From the NCBI RefSeq assembly GCF_002217355.1, contig NZ_MUHA01000026.1, positions 1 to 64,000 of the forward strand: a DNA stretch of 64,000 nt, in the 5' to 3' direction. Positions within the stretch are counted from its first letter, which is position 1. Each line of letters starts with the position of its first letter. A program made the position numbers and the translations under genes. Origin of the DNA: Flavobacterium oncorhynchi. Its GTDB lineage: Bacteria; Bacteroidota; Bacteroidia; Flavobacteriales; Flavobacteriaceae. The notes under the pieces are model-generated. The model had not been told where the DNA came from. It was given only the letters and a program-made list of their open reading frames with translations, and did no database searches. This document shows, one piece after another, positions 1 to 7,699 of the stretch.

Positions 1-3
1 CAT
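1..3 (-). CDS. Possible start codon of a gene running off the left edge
   Basis: On the minus strand the first three bases of the window read ATG, directly after a run of A that starts with the A of this codon and extends back to position 19 (17 in all). A TATATTTG box lies about 80 bases upstream. Together these suggest a minus-strand gene transcribed leftwards out of the window, downstream of rplS. Nothing of its product is visible, so its identity is unknown. Confidence 0.35.
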
Positions 4-79
4 TTTTTTTTTTTTTTTTATAATCGTGTCGTCAAAGAATGGCGATGTGAATGATATAGTCGGCTCAAAATGAGCGGAG

Positions 80-87
80 CAAATATA
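80..87 (-). promoter_or_regulatory. Putative -7 box (TATATTTG) for the gene at the left edge
   Basis: The minus strand reads TATATTTG, an exact match to the Bacteroidota -7 consensus TAnnTTTG. A clear -33 TTG is not present at the usual distance. The predicted start lies about 70-75 bases before the ATG at 3-1, and that leader includes the A-tract. Confidence 0.4.
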
Positions 88-230
88 ATAAAAACAGTCC
101 GAAAACGGTATAGTTTTACCGAGAAATACTGGAATTATCAGATTGCTAATTCGCACACGTTAAATTGCCAAATCGATGATTTTGATATTAAAAAATTGCG
201 GTTTTATTATTTCGGAAATTTGGGCCAAAA

Positions 231-265
231 AAAAACTCGTTTCAAATGATATGAAACGAGTTTTT
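231..265 (-). terminator. Intrinsic terminator of rplS
   Basis: A 14-bp perfect stem (231-244 with 252-265) with a 7-base loop lies 21 bases past the rplS stop. On the minus strand it is followed by a run of T. This is a canonical Rho-independent terminator that closes the trmD-rplS region. Confidence 0.88.
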
Positions 266-285
266 TATAACAATTAGATAAATGA

Positions 286-636
286 TTATCTTCTTTTATC
301 TTTAATCTTAGCTTTTTTACCAGTAAGTTCTCTGAAGTAGAAAATTCTAGCTCTACGAACAGAACCTTTCTTGTTGATTTCGATTTTTTGTAAAGCTGGT
401 AAGTTTACTGGGAAGATACGCTCAACTCCAATAGCTCCAGACATTTTACGAATCGTGAAAGTTTCTGTGTTACCAGAACCTCTTCTTTGAATAACAACTC
501 CTTTAAAAAACTGAGTTCTTGTTTTTTCACCCTCTTTAATTTCGTAGAATACTGTAATAGTATCTCCAGCTCCAAATTCAGGGAAATCTTTTCTAGCAAC
601 GAATTCGTCTTGAACGAATTTTAATAAATCTGCCAT
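286..636 (-). CDS. rplS: 50S ribosomal protein L19
   Basis: This 116-residue protein is L19, a small-family component of the large ribosomal subunit at the 30S-50S interface. The full length matches the bacterial family. Recognisable features are the FPEFGAGDTITVFYEIKEG segment, the VVIQRRGSG turn and the basic C-terminus with VRRARIFYFREL. It lies downstream of trmD on the same strand, the usual bacterial order, but the gap of 176 bases contains its own promoter and rpsP and rimM are not upstream here. An intrinsic terminator follows immediately. Identity is secure. Confidence 0.98.
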   Translation of the reverse strand: MADLLKFVQDEFVARKDFPEFGAGDTITVFYEIKEGEKTRTQFFKGVVIQRRGSGNTETFTIRKMSGAIGVERIFPVNLPALQKIEINKKGSVRRARIFYFRELTGKKAKIKDKRR

Positions 637-709
637 GATAATTTTATTATTATAGTTTTATTTAGAGTAACATTCACGGATCTCGCCAGAGGTTAGTCCA
701 ATTCGGGTG

Positions 710-739
710 CAAATGTAAGTAAAAAAAATAAAATTCCAA
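710..739 (-). promoter_or_regulatory. rplS promoter (TTG-N19-TACATTTG)
   Basis: On the minus strand a TTG at 739-737 is followed after 19 bases by TACATTTG at 717-710, matching the flavobacterial -33/-7 consensus in both boxes and in spacing. Transcription would start near 703, giving a leader of about 65 bases before the rplS ATG. L19 can therefore be transcribed independently of trmD. Confidence 0.7.
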
Positions 740-812
740 TAAAAATAAATTCCAAATTTCAATTTGTTAACTGTTTGATTAATTGGTGTTTGGAATTTTA
801 AATATTTGAAAT

Positions 813-1487
813 TTATTCTAAAAGATCTGGTCTTCTGTTTTTAGTGTGTTCATAAGCCATATCTTCACGCCATTTATCAATTTTGGCAAAATGTCCGCTC
901 GTTAAAACATCAGGAACTTTCCATCCTTTATAATCAGCCGGTCTTGTATAAATGGGCCCCGAAAGTAAATTATCTTGAAAACTGTCTGTTAATGCTGAGG
1001 TTTCATCGCTCAAAACTCCTGGAATTAATCGAATTAAAGCATCAGATAAAACTAGAGCACCTAATTCACCACCAGATAAAACATAATCGCCAATAGAAAT
1101 TTCTTTCGTAATAAAATGATCCCTTACACGCTGATCAACACCTTTGTAATGTCCGCATAAAATGATAATGTTTTCATACATAGACATTTTGTTAGCCATT
1201 TTTTGGTTTAATGTTTCACCGTCCGGTGACATATAAATGATTTCATCATACTCACGTTCACTTTTTAAGTGTGTGATACAGTCATCAATTGGCTGTACAG
1301 TCATCACCATTCCGGCACCTCCGCCAAAAGGGTAATCATCAACACTTTTTTGTTTGTTGGTTGTATAGTCGCGTAAATTATGAAAATGTACTTCTACTAA
1401 ACCCTTATCAATAGCACGTTTCATAATCGATGCCTCAAACGGGCTTCTTAATAATTCCGGCAAAATCGTTATAATGTCAATTCGCAT
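813..1487 (-). CDS. trmD: tRNA (guanine-N1)-methyltransferase TrmD
   Basis: TrmD methylates guanine 37 at N1 next to the anticodon, using S-adenosylmethionine, which prevents +1 frameshifting. The 224-residue length and the start MRIDIITILPELL are typical. The deep trefoil-knot SAM site is visible in the ILCGHYKGVDQRV segment and in ISIGDYVLSGGELGALVL; the PFGGGAGMVM motif lies near residue 55. It is the upstream partner of rplS. A minus-strand TATCTTTG box sits 25 bases ahead of the ATG. Confidence 0.97.
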   Translation of the reverse strand: MRIDIITILPELLRSPFEASIMKRAIDKGLVEVHFHNLRDYTTNKQKSVDDYPFGGGAGMVMTVQPIDDCITHLKSEREYDEIIYMSPDGETLNQKMANKMSMYENIIILCGHYKGVDQRVRDHFITKEISIGDYVLSGGELGALVLSDALIRLIPGVLSDETSALTDSFQDNLLSGPIYTRPADYKGWKVPDVLTSGHFAKIDKWREDMAYEHTKNRRPDLLE

Positions 1488-1511
1488 TGTTTTTCTTCAA
1501 AAGTTTTGCTG

Positions 1512-1519
1512 CAAAGATA
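1512..1519 (-). promoter_or_regulatory. Putative -7 box (TATCTTTG) of trmD
   Basis: The minus strand reads TATCTTTG, an exact TAnnTTTG match 25 bases before the trmD ATG. No convincing -33 TTG was found at the right spacing, so this is a single-box assignment. Confidence 0.45.
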
Positions 1520-1714
1520 CAAAGTTAATATTTGAAGTTTTAATGATTTAATATTTGAAACATTTATGGGTATTAAATGGAAATATTTGAGCATTAAGAG
1601 CGGTTCAAGTTAATGTTTATTTAAACTATTGATAATCTTACGTTCGTTTCTTCTTTTGAGAGAAAGGTTATTTTTATAAAGCAATATATGAAGTAATAAG
1701 CCAAAATATAAAAG

Positions 1715-2041
1715 ATGAAAAAATATCTATTGTTAATCACGATCGTAATTCTTGCCTCTTGCTCAAGCTCGAAAAATACTTTAGACGGTTTAACGGGCAA
1801 AACGAGGCATAGTCTCATTAAAAGCTGGGGTTTTCCTATTCGAACTGTTAACAATTCTCAAGGGCAGATATTGGTTTACGCAGATCAAGTTTATAAAAAT
1901 TCTAATAATACAGAATCGAGAATTGCTGGACCGAGTTATTGGAATTATACCTATATATACATTGATTTTGAAGGAAAAGTGTATTCGTATAAAAATGAAA
2001 AGCAGAATTATCCTCCTCAGCAAATCGTTTTTACGAATTAA
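1715..2041 (+). CDS. Small lipoprotein, possibly BamE/SmpA-like
   Basis: This 108-residue protein starts with a lipoprotein signal peptide ending in the lipobox LASC (Cys16), so it is likely anchored in a membrane facing the periplasm. After a Ser-rich linker, the segment TGKTRHSLIKSWGFPIRTV resembles the start of a BamE/SmpA-like fold, in which a helix leads into a GxP turn followed by strands. The similarity is weak and could be coincidental. The gene is divergent from trmD and stands alone. The function is unknown. Confidence 0.72.
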   Translation: MKKYLLLITIVILASCSSSKNTLDGLTGKTRHSLIKSWGFPIRTVNNSQGQILVYADQVYKNSNNTESRIAGPSYWNYTYIYIDFEGKVYSYKNEKQNYPPQQIVFTN

Positions 2042-2171
2042 TTTTAATACAGTCTTTTTTTTTGTTTAGTAGTTTGTAATCAATGGGATAAGGTTGTCTT
2101 TTTTGTTGTTTCTTTAAGTGAATTATTGTTAAATTTAACTACTTTTATTGAAGCTTAAAAATCAATAATAG

Positions 2172-2633
2172 ATGAAAAATGGAATAATAATACTTGCTGT
2201 AATTTTTGTACTTGCTTCCTGTAACAACCAAAATCAATCAAAACCAATGGATACCACACAAAACGAAAAAGTAATAAAGCAATATTTTGAATATTTCAAT
2301 AGCCATAATTGGAAAAAAATGGCTGAAATGTATACCGAAACAGCCGATTTTAAAGATCCATCATTAGGACAAGGAATTGTAAAGCAAACTCGCAAACAAA
2401 TTCAGGAAAAATATGCAGCATTAAATGAAGTTTTTCCAGATTTAAAAGACAGTATTGTTCAAATATATCCCTCTGGAGAGAAACATATAATTGTTGAGTT
2501 TGTTTCAACTGGTACTGCGCCTGATAATTCAAAGTTTGAACTGCCAATCTGTACTATTTTTACAATCGAAAATGGAATGATTACAAAAGATTTTACTTAT
2601 TTCGATAACTTTGAAGAAGAAGACTCAAAGTAA
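2172..2633 (+). CDS. Lipoprotein with SnoaL/NTF2-like domain
   Basis: This 153-residue protein has a signal peptide with lipobox LASC (Cys17) followed by an NTF2-like cone fold. Visible features are the opening helix with YFEYFNSHNWKKMAEMY, the strand ADFKDPSLG, the helix QTRKQIQEKYAAL and closing beta strands with VEFVSTGTAPDNSKFELP. SnoaL-like proteins are small polyketide-cyclase relatives or ligand-binding proteins, and most exported ones have no known substrate. It stands alone. The reading frame stays open for 30 codons after the stop, which may be a remnant of a longer gene. Confidence 0.78.
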   Translation: MKNGIIILAVIFVLASCNNQNQSKPMDTTQNEKVIKQYFEYFNSHNWKKMAEMYTETADFKDPSLGQGIVKQTRKQIQEKYAALNEVFPDLKDSIVQIYPSGEKHIIVEFVSTGTAPDNSKFELPICTIFTIENGMITKDFTYFDNFEEEDSK

Positions 2634-2753
2634 AATAGAGTAAGGAAAAAAGGAGAAATCATAAATAAAGAGATTACAATTGCTCTAGAAGACTTTATTC
2701 GTGATTTTGAAAATCAATTTGTGTAGTTTTAAGTTTTACTTTTTCTTATAAAG

Positions 2754-3629
2754 ATGGTAACAAGAAGAAATTTTATAATAAACAGCAGTTTGGCAGGAGC
2801 GGCAGTTTTAGTTTTGCCGTCATTAGCATTTAGTATGGAAAAAAAAGAAATTGGCTTGCAGTTATATACACTGCGTGAGGAACTTCCAAAAGATGTAAAA
2901 TCAACTTTAAAGAAAGTATCAGATTCTGGTTATTCTATTGTTGAAACTTACGGATTTTCAATCAAAGATCAGTTTTGGGGATTAACTCCTTCAGAATTGA
3001 AAAAGATTTTGGATAAAAATGATTTGAAAGCCGTCAGCGGTCATTATAATTTAGGGAGTTTTCTTTATGATGGAAATAAAGAAGAATTGGTTGCTGCTAT
3101 TAAGGCAGCAAAAGTTTTAAAAAGTGATTTCTTAACGGTTCCATGGATTGATGAAGCGTATAGAAAAAATAGTGATGATTATAAAAAGATTGCCGCACGT
3201 TTGAATGAAGCTGCCAAAATGTGTAAACAAGAAGGATTGAAATTTGCGTATCATAATCACGATTTTGAGTTTCAAAAACTAGAAAACGGTGCTACAGGTT
3301 ATGATATTTTGCTAAAGGAAACAGAAAAAGATTTAGTGTTTTTTGAATTAGATTTATACTGGGTTGCTCGCTCAGGCAACAATCCTCTTGAGTTGTTTGC
3401 TGCAAATCCGTGGCGTTTTAAAATGTGGCATGTAAAAGATATGGACAAAGAAAACCAGAGTTTGAATGCTGAAATTGGTTCTGGATCTATTGATTTTAAA
3501 CCTATTTTCAAGCAGCGAAAAATATCAGGAATGACGTATTTTTTTGTAGAACAGGAGAATAATTATATCCCCAATACTATTGATTCAATTAAAACCAGCT
3601 GCGATTTTATTTCAAAAAACTTAATCTGA
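2754..3629 (+). CDS. Exported sugar phosphate isomerase/epimerase-like TIM-barrel protein
   Basis: This 291-residue protein begins with a twin-arginine-type signal (TRRNFI followed by a hydrophobic stretch ending near LAFS), so it is probably exported folded. The rest matches the xylose isomerase-like TIM barrel (AP endonuclease family 2). Typical pieces are IGLQLYTLREE, SGYSIVETYG, FAYHNHDFEF, FFELDLYWVARSG and MWHVKDMD. These carry Glu, His and Asp residues that bind a divalent metal in the family. Bacteroidota encode many such proteins and the sugar is usually unknown. The next gene starts 14 bases later on the same strand. Confidence 0.88.
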   Translation: MVTRRNFIINSSLAGAAVLVLPSLAFSMEKKEIGLQLYTLREELPKDVKSTLKKVSDSGYSIVETYGFSIKDQFWGLTPSELKKILDKNDLKAVSGHYNLGSFLYDGNKEELVAAIKAAKVLKSDFLTVPWIDEAYRKNSDDYKKIAARLNEAAKMCKQEGLKFAYHNHDFEFQKLENGATGYDILLKETEKDLVFFELDLYWVARSGNNPLELFAANPWRFKMWHVKDMDKENQSLNAEIGSGSIDFKPIFKQRKISGMTYFFVEQENNYIPNTIDSIKTSCDFISKNLI

Positions 3630-3643
3630 ATAAGTAAGAATTT

Positions 3644-4549
3644 ATGAAGAAACTTGTTTTGTTGGTGTTTGTAATTTTTTGTTCTTGTCATTCGAATAAG
3701 AAAGAAGAAAATAATTCAAAGTCACAGTTAAAAGTCCAGCAAATTTTACCGCCTCAACCTTATTTTGTAGCAATTAAAGTTAATGATGTTAAGCTTGAGG
3801 AACCAGTTTTTGGAGATTGGTTGTTTTCTCATAAAGAGAAAGGACAAAGTTTTGAACAATTTGTTCGGACTAAACATGTTGTTCCAACAAAAGAAGAGGA
3901 TATTATCTATTTAAAACCAATTGGAAAATTTAATTCTTCACAATTAAAGCAAATTGAATTGGTTCGTCAATACTTACAAATATTCTTTCAGCTTGAAACC
4001 AAGGTTTTGGAAACGGTTTCAAATGATATTATTCCAAATCATGCTAGACGAATTGGTGATGTCGGACAAGAACAATTTTTAGCAGGATATATTTTGACAG
4101 ATGTTTTAAAAGAAGGAAGTCCTGATAAAAGAATTGCATTAATGGCAATAACTGAAAAGGATTTGTATCCAAAACCAGAATGGAATTATGTTTTTGGTCT
4201 GGCATCTTACAGAGATAAAATTGCAGTAAGTTCTATTTACAGAATGCAGAAAGAGGCTGATTTTAATTTATGCTTAGATCGATTGCTGAAAATTTGTTCG
4301 CATGAGATTGGGCATATGTTTGGTTTGCATCATTGTATTGAAGTAAATTGCGTCATGAATGGAACCAATAGTATGATAGAAACAGATAGACATTCTATTA
4401 GATTATGTTCTCTTTGTCAAAGAAAATTATATTCGGGGTTTCAGTATGATAATATAAAAAGGTTAAATGAATTAGAAAAGTATTTTAGGGAAAACAATTT
4501 AGTTGAAGGATTACAGTTAATAAGAAAAGACCTTAAAAGTATTCAATAA
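3644..4549 (+). CDS. Archaemetzincin-type zinc metalloprotease, putative lipoprotein
   Basis: This 301-residue protein carries the full archaemetzincin signature. HEIGHMFGLHHC supplies the zinc-binding histidines and catalytic Glu, followed by CIEVNCVM and, about 16 residues later, CSLC, whose cysteines bind a second zinc. The start MKKLVLLVFVIFCSC looks like a signal peptide with a weak lipobox, so unlike cytosolic archaemetzincins this copy is probably tethered in the envelope. It lies 14 bases after the TIM-barrel gene and 12 bases before the cupin gene, so the three form a likely operon. The substrate is unknown. Confidence 0.88.
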   Translation: MKKLVLLVFVIFCSCHSNKKEENNSKSQLKVQQILPPQPYFVAIKVNDVKLEEPVFGDWLFSHKEKGQSFEQFVRTKHVVPTKEEDIIYLKPIGKFNSSQLKQIELVRQYLQIFFQLETKVLETVSNDIIPNHARRIGDVGQEQFLAGYILTDVLKEGSPDKRIALMAITEKDLYPKPEWNYVFGLASYRDKIAVSSIYRMQKEADFNLCLDRLLKICSHEIGHMFGLHHCIEVNCVMNGTNSMIETDRHSIRLCSLCQRKLYSGFQYDNIKRLNELEKYFRENNLVEGLQLIRKDLKSIQ

Positions 4550-4561
4550 AAATAAAATAGT

Positions 4562-4906
4562 ATGAGTTTCGGAACAAGCAAAGAGTTTATTAAAGGAGAT
4601 GAAATAGAATGGGAAGTAGTAGGCGAAGGAATCAAACGTAAAATATTAGCTTTTGATGATCGCGTTATGCTTGTTAATGTACATTTTGAAAAAGGAGGAA
4701 TTGGTGTCTTGCATGAACATTATCATTCTCAAGTTACTTACGTTTCAAGCGGTAAATTTGATGTTACAATAAGCGGTGTCACACAGACTTTGAAAGAAGG
4801 AGATAGTTTTTACATTCCGCCTCATGCTATTCATGGTGTTGTTTGCTTAGAAAGCGGGCTTTTAACGGATGTTTTTAGTCCAATGCGTGAAGATTTTATG
4901 AAATAA
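4562..4906 (+). CDS. Cupin-domain protein, KdgF-like
   Basis: This 114-residue single-domain cupin has motif 1 as HEHYHSQVTYVSSGKFDV, giving two metal-binding His plus Gln, and motif 2 around DSFYIPPHAIHGV. The ending LLTDVFSPMREDF is characteristic of KdgF-type cupins, which linearise 4,5-unsaturated uronate from pectin or alginate breakdown. No polysaccharide lyase or uronate gene is adjacent, so the substrate is inferred only from family likeness. It is probably cotranscribed with the archaemetzincin and TIM-barrel genes upstream. Confidence 0.83.
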   Translation: MSFGTSKEFIKGDEIEWEVVGEGIKRKILAFDDRVMLVNVHFEKGGIGVLHEHYHSQVTYVSSGKFDVTISGVTQTLKEGDSFYIPPHAIHGVVCLESGLLTDVFSPMREDFMK

Positions 4907-4990
4907 AACAGTTTTCAGATACTGCATAATTGGTATAAAAAGGCTTGGTTTTAATGGAGACTTTAGAAATTTTATATTTTTTTTAAAGTT

Positions 4991-5017
4991 TTGGTTCCAA
5001 TTAGAATAGTATTTTTG
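4991..5017 (+). promoter_or_regulatory. Promoter of the MFS gene (TTG-N16-TATTTTTG)
   Basis: TTG at 4991-4993 is followed by TATTTTTG at 5010-5017. The 16-base spacer is slightly shorter than typical. The -7 box ends only four bases before the ATG at 5022, so the transcript would have almost no leader. Confidence 0.5.
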
Positions 5018-5021
5018 CAAA

Positions 5022-6203
5022 ATGAATTTATCCAAAACGAATGTCCTTTTTATGGCAGTTTGCACTGGTCTTATCGTTGCAAATCTTTATTACTGCCAGC
5101 CTTTAATTGTTTTAATTGCCAACGAATTTAAAATTCCAGAAGCCAGCGCTGGAACTATAACGTATTTAACTCAGGCGGGTTACGCTATTGGGTTGTTTTT
5201 TATGGTGCCGCTTGGCGATAAACTAGAACGTAAAAAACAAATTTTAATAACCACTTTTGCTTCTGTAATAGCATTACTTATTGCAGCAGTGGCCAAAAGC
5301 TTTTTGGTTTTACAAATTGCGTCTTTACTAATTGGGATTACATCAATTGTACCACAGTTAATTTTACCCTTGGCAGCTTCATTGAGCACGCCCGAACAAA
5401 GAGGAAAAGTAATTGGAACCATTATGAGCGGTTTGTTAGTAGGAATTCTTCTTTCTAGAACTCTAAGTGGTTTTATCGGTCAGATTTTAGGTTGGAGATC
5501 CATGTTTTATATCGCAGCCGGAATTTGTCTTTTGATCTTTTTTGTCATCCAAAGTAAATTTCCTGTGAATAAACCTCAGTTTAAAGGTACTTATGGCGAG
5601 TTGATAAAATCTTTGTTTACGCTTATAAAAACACAGCCCGTTTTGCGTGAAGCTACACTAATTAATGTTTTTAGCTTTGCCCAGTTTGGTGCATTTTGGA
5701 CTACTATGGTTTTATTGCTTTCAGGAGAACCGTTTCATTTTAATAGCGCGACAATTGGTTTATTTGGTATAGTTGGTGCTTCTGGAGCATTGGCAGCGCC
5801 TTTGGTTGGTAAAATAGGAGACAAAGGAAATTCTAGAATTGCAGTTGGCTATGGATGTTTATTGATTTTAATAAGCTTTTTGATTTTCTATTTTTCTATA
5901 GAAAGTGTAATCGGAATTGCGATTGGAATTGTGTTTATTGATATTGGAATTCAAGGAGTACACATTTCAAACCAAACCAGAGTTTATTCTCTATTACCCG
6001 AAGCCAGAAACAGATTGAATACCGTATTTATGTCATTTAGTTTTCTAGGAACCGCTGCGGGATCTGCATACGGATTATTGTTGTGGAAATTCGGCGGATG
6101 GCACGCTGTGGCAATTGGCTGTATGGTATTGTCATTATTGGCATTAACCGTTTACGGACTTACTTATAAATCAAAATCTAAAAAAATAGAAAGCACAAAT
6201 TGA
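5022..6203 (+). CDS. MFS transporter (drug/sugar efflux type)
   Basis: This 393-residue protein has about twelve hydrophobic segments and belongs to the major facilitator superfamily. The loop between helices 2 and 3 has MVPLGDKLERKKQIL, the family's conserved acidic/basic motif A. The opening LYYCQPLIVLIANEFKI and the SGLLVGILLSRTLSG segment resemble the subgroup annotated as arabinose-efflux-like permeases. It would export a small molecule by proton antiport. It is preceded by its own promoter and is not in an obvious operon. The substrate cannot be deduced. Confidence 0.88.
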   Translation: MNLSKTNVLFMAVCTGLIVANLYYCQPLIVLIANEFKIPEASAGTITYLTQAGYAIGLFFMVPLGDKLERKKQILITTFASVIALLIAAVAKSFLVLQIASLLIGITSIVPQLILPLAASLSTPEQRGKVIGTIMSGLLVGILLSRTLSGFIGQILGWRSMFYIAAGICLLIFFVIQSKFPVNKPQFKGTYGELIKSLFTLIKTQPVLREATLINVFSFAQFGAFWTTMVLLLSGEPFHFNSATIGLFGIVGASGALAAPLVGKIGDKGNSRIAVGYGCLLILISFLIFYFSIESVIGIAIGIVFIDIGIQGVHISNQTRVYSLLPEARNRLNTVFMSFSFLGTAAGSAYGLLLWKFGGWHAVAIGCMVLSLLALTVYGLTYKSKSKKIESTN

Positions 6204-6226
6204 TAAAAAATTAATTTGTAAATTTG
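6200..6226 (+). promoter_or_regulatory. Promoter of the dual isomerase gene (TTG-N16-TAAATTTG)
   Basis: TTG at 6200-6202 and TAAATTTG at 6219-6226 fit the Bacteroidota consensus with a 16-base spacer. The start site would lie near 6232, a short leader before the ATG at 6250. The TTG overlaps the end of the MFS gene. Confidence 0.5.
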
Positions 6227-6249
6227 CAATCAAATTAAAAATAACAACA

Positions 6250-7182
6250 ATGGAAAACGGAATATACGCTAAATTTAACACTAGTAAAGGTGCGATTTTA
6301 GTAAAACTAACACACGATTTAACACCAGGAACCGTAGGGAATTTTGTAGCTCTTGCAGAAGGAAATATGGAGAATAAAGTAAAACCTCAAGGACAAAAAT
6401 TTTATGACGGATTAAACTTTCATAGAGTAATTCCTGATTTCATGATTCAAGGTGGATGCCCTAAAGGAACTGGAACTGGAGATCCAGGTTATAAATTTGA
6501 TGATGAGTTTGTATCAAGCTTAAAACACGATCGTCCAGGAGTTTTGTCTATGGCAAATTCTGGTCCAGGAAGTAATGGTTCTCAGTTTTTTATCACTCAC
6601 GTTCCAACTCCTTGGTTAGACGGGAAACATACTGTTTTTGGTCATGTTATCGAAGGACAAGATGTAGTTGATGCTGTTGCTCAAGGTGACGGACTTGAAA
6701 CTTTAGAAATTATTAGAGTTGGTGAAGAAGCTCAAAAATGGAACGCAATTGAAGCTTTTATTGGTTTAAAAGGTGCTCGTTTGAAACGTGAAGCAGCTTT
6801 AAAAGCAGAATCTGAAGCAAAAATGGAGCAATTAGCTGCTGGTTTTGATAAAACAGAAAGCGGTTTACGTTACAAAATGATCCAAAAAGGTGACGGTAAA
6901 CAAGCTGAAGCTGGAAAAACAGTTTCTGTTCACTATGAAGGATCTTTAGAAAACGGAAAAGTTTTTGATTCATCTTACCCACGTAAAAAACCAATCGAAT
7001 TTAGATTAGGTCAAGGTCAAGTTATTGAAGGATGGGATGAAGGTATTGCTTTATTACAAGTTGGAGACAAAGCTCGTTTTGTAATTCCTTCTGATTTAGC
7101 TTACGGACCATCAGGTGCAGGAGGAGTAATTCCGCCAAACGCAACTTTGATTTTTGACGTTGAATTAATGGACGTAAAATAA
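6250..7182 (+). CDS. Dual-domain peptidyl-prolyl isomerase (cyclophilin-FKBP fusion)
   Basis: This 310-residue protein joins two unrelated prolyl isomerase families. Residues 1-160 are a cyclophilin, with catalytic Arg59 in LNFHRVIPDF, GSNGSQFFIT near 108-116 and the cyclosporin-site Trp122 in PWLDGKH. A helical charged linker spans about 160-205. Residues 205-310 are an FKBP, with VHYEGSLENGKVFDSS, VIEGWDEGI (Trp262) and LAYGPSG. No signal peptide is present, so it acts in the cytosol on protein folding. Such CFBP immunophilins have been reported from Flavobacterium. It is monocistronic with its own promoter and a strong terminator. Confidence 0.95.
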   Translation: MENGIYAKFNTSKGAILVKLTHDLTPGTVGNFVALAEGNMENKVKPQGQKFYDGLNFHRVIPDFMIQGGCPKGTGTGDPGYKFDDEFVSSLKHDRPGVLSMANSGPGSNGSQFFITHVPTPWLDGKHTVFGHVIEGQDVVDAVAQGDGLETLEIIRVGEEAQKWNAIEAFIGLKGARLKREAALKAESEAKMEQLAAGFDKTESGLRYKMIQKGDGKQAEAGKTVSVHYEGSLENGKVFDSSYPRKKPIEFRLGQGQVIEGWDEGIALLQVGDKARFVIPSDLAYGPSGAGGVIPPNATLIFDVELMDVK

Positions 7183-7216
7183 TAAAACTGATAAAGTTTA
7201 AATTGATTTTAAATAG

Positions 7217-7249
7217 AATCCCATTCGCAAGACGAATGGGATTTTTTTT
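7217..7249 (+). terminator. Intrinsic terminator of the dual isomerase gene
   Basis: An 11-bp perfect stem (7217-7227 with 7233-7243) and a 5-base loop are followed by a T run to 7249, placed 35 bases after the stop codon. Confidence 0.92.
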
Positions 7250-7276
7250 ATATTTACTTAAAAATAAATCAAGGCA

Positions 7277-7588
7277 ATGAAAACAAAAATTCTAACTTTA
7301 GCAGTTGTAACGTTACTTTTAGCGTCGTGCGGTACAAAAAAAACAACTGCCGCGACAGCAGAAACAACTGCGTCAGCTTCTAAAACGGTAAAAGCCGAAT
7401 TAACTCCTGAATTAGCAGAGGGTAAAAATTTGTATGATAATAGTTGTGCAAGATGTCACAAATTGTACGAACCAAAAGATTTTACGAAAGAAGATTGGCA
7501 GCCAATTTTGGTGCGTATGCAGAAGAAAGCAAAGTTAGATGATGTGAAAATGGCATCAATAACAAATTATATTCATTCGCAATTATAA
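7277..7588 (+). CDS. Lipoprotein with single c-type heme motif
   Basis: This 103-residue protein starts with a lipoprotein signal (lipobox LASC) and an Ala/Thr-rich linker. It has one CARCH heme-attachment motif near residues 56-60, followed by DFTKEDWQPILVRMQKKAKL and a C-terminal helix ITNYIHSQL, the fold of a short cytochrome c. It would be a membrane-tethered periplasmic electron carrier. A distal Met ligand may be supplied by Met77 or Met86, which is not certain. It is monocistronic between two terminators. Confidence 0.87.
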   Translation: MKTKILTLAVVTLLLASCGTKKTTAATAETTASASKTVKAELTPELAEGKNLYDNSCARCHKLYEPKDFTKEDWQPILVRMQKKAKLDDVKMASITNYIHSQL

Positions 7589-7611
7589 TTTGCTCTTAAG
7601 AAATGATAATT

Positions 7612-7648
7612 AAAACTATTCAGTAAGTCTATTGAATAGTTTTTTTTG
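7612..7648 (+). terminator. Intrinsic terminator of the cytochrome-like gene
   Basis: An 11-bp stem (7612-7622 with 7633-7643) with a 10-base loop is followed by T7 including stem bases, 23 bases after the stop codon. Confidence 0.85.
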
Positions 7649-7662
7649 TTTTAGATAGATAT

Positions 7663-7693
7663 AAAAAAAACACCGTCACAGAATGAGGTGTTT
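7663..7693 (-). terminator. Terminator of the GreA/Rnk-like gene
   Basis: On the minus strand AAACACC (7693-7687) pairs with GGTGTTT (7674-7668) across a 12-base loop and is followed by a run of T. It lies a few bases past the stop at 7700. Confidence 0.65.
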
Positions 7694-7699
7694 AAAAAG

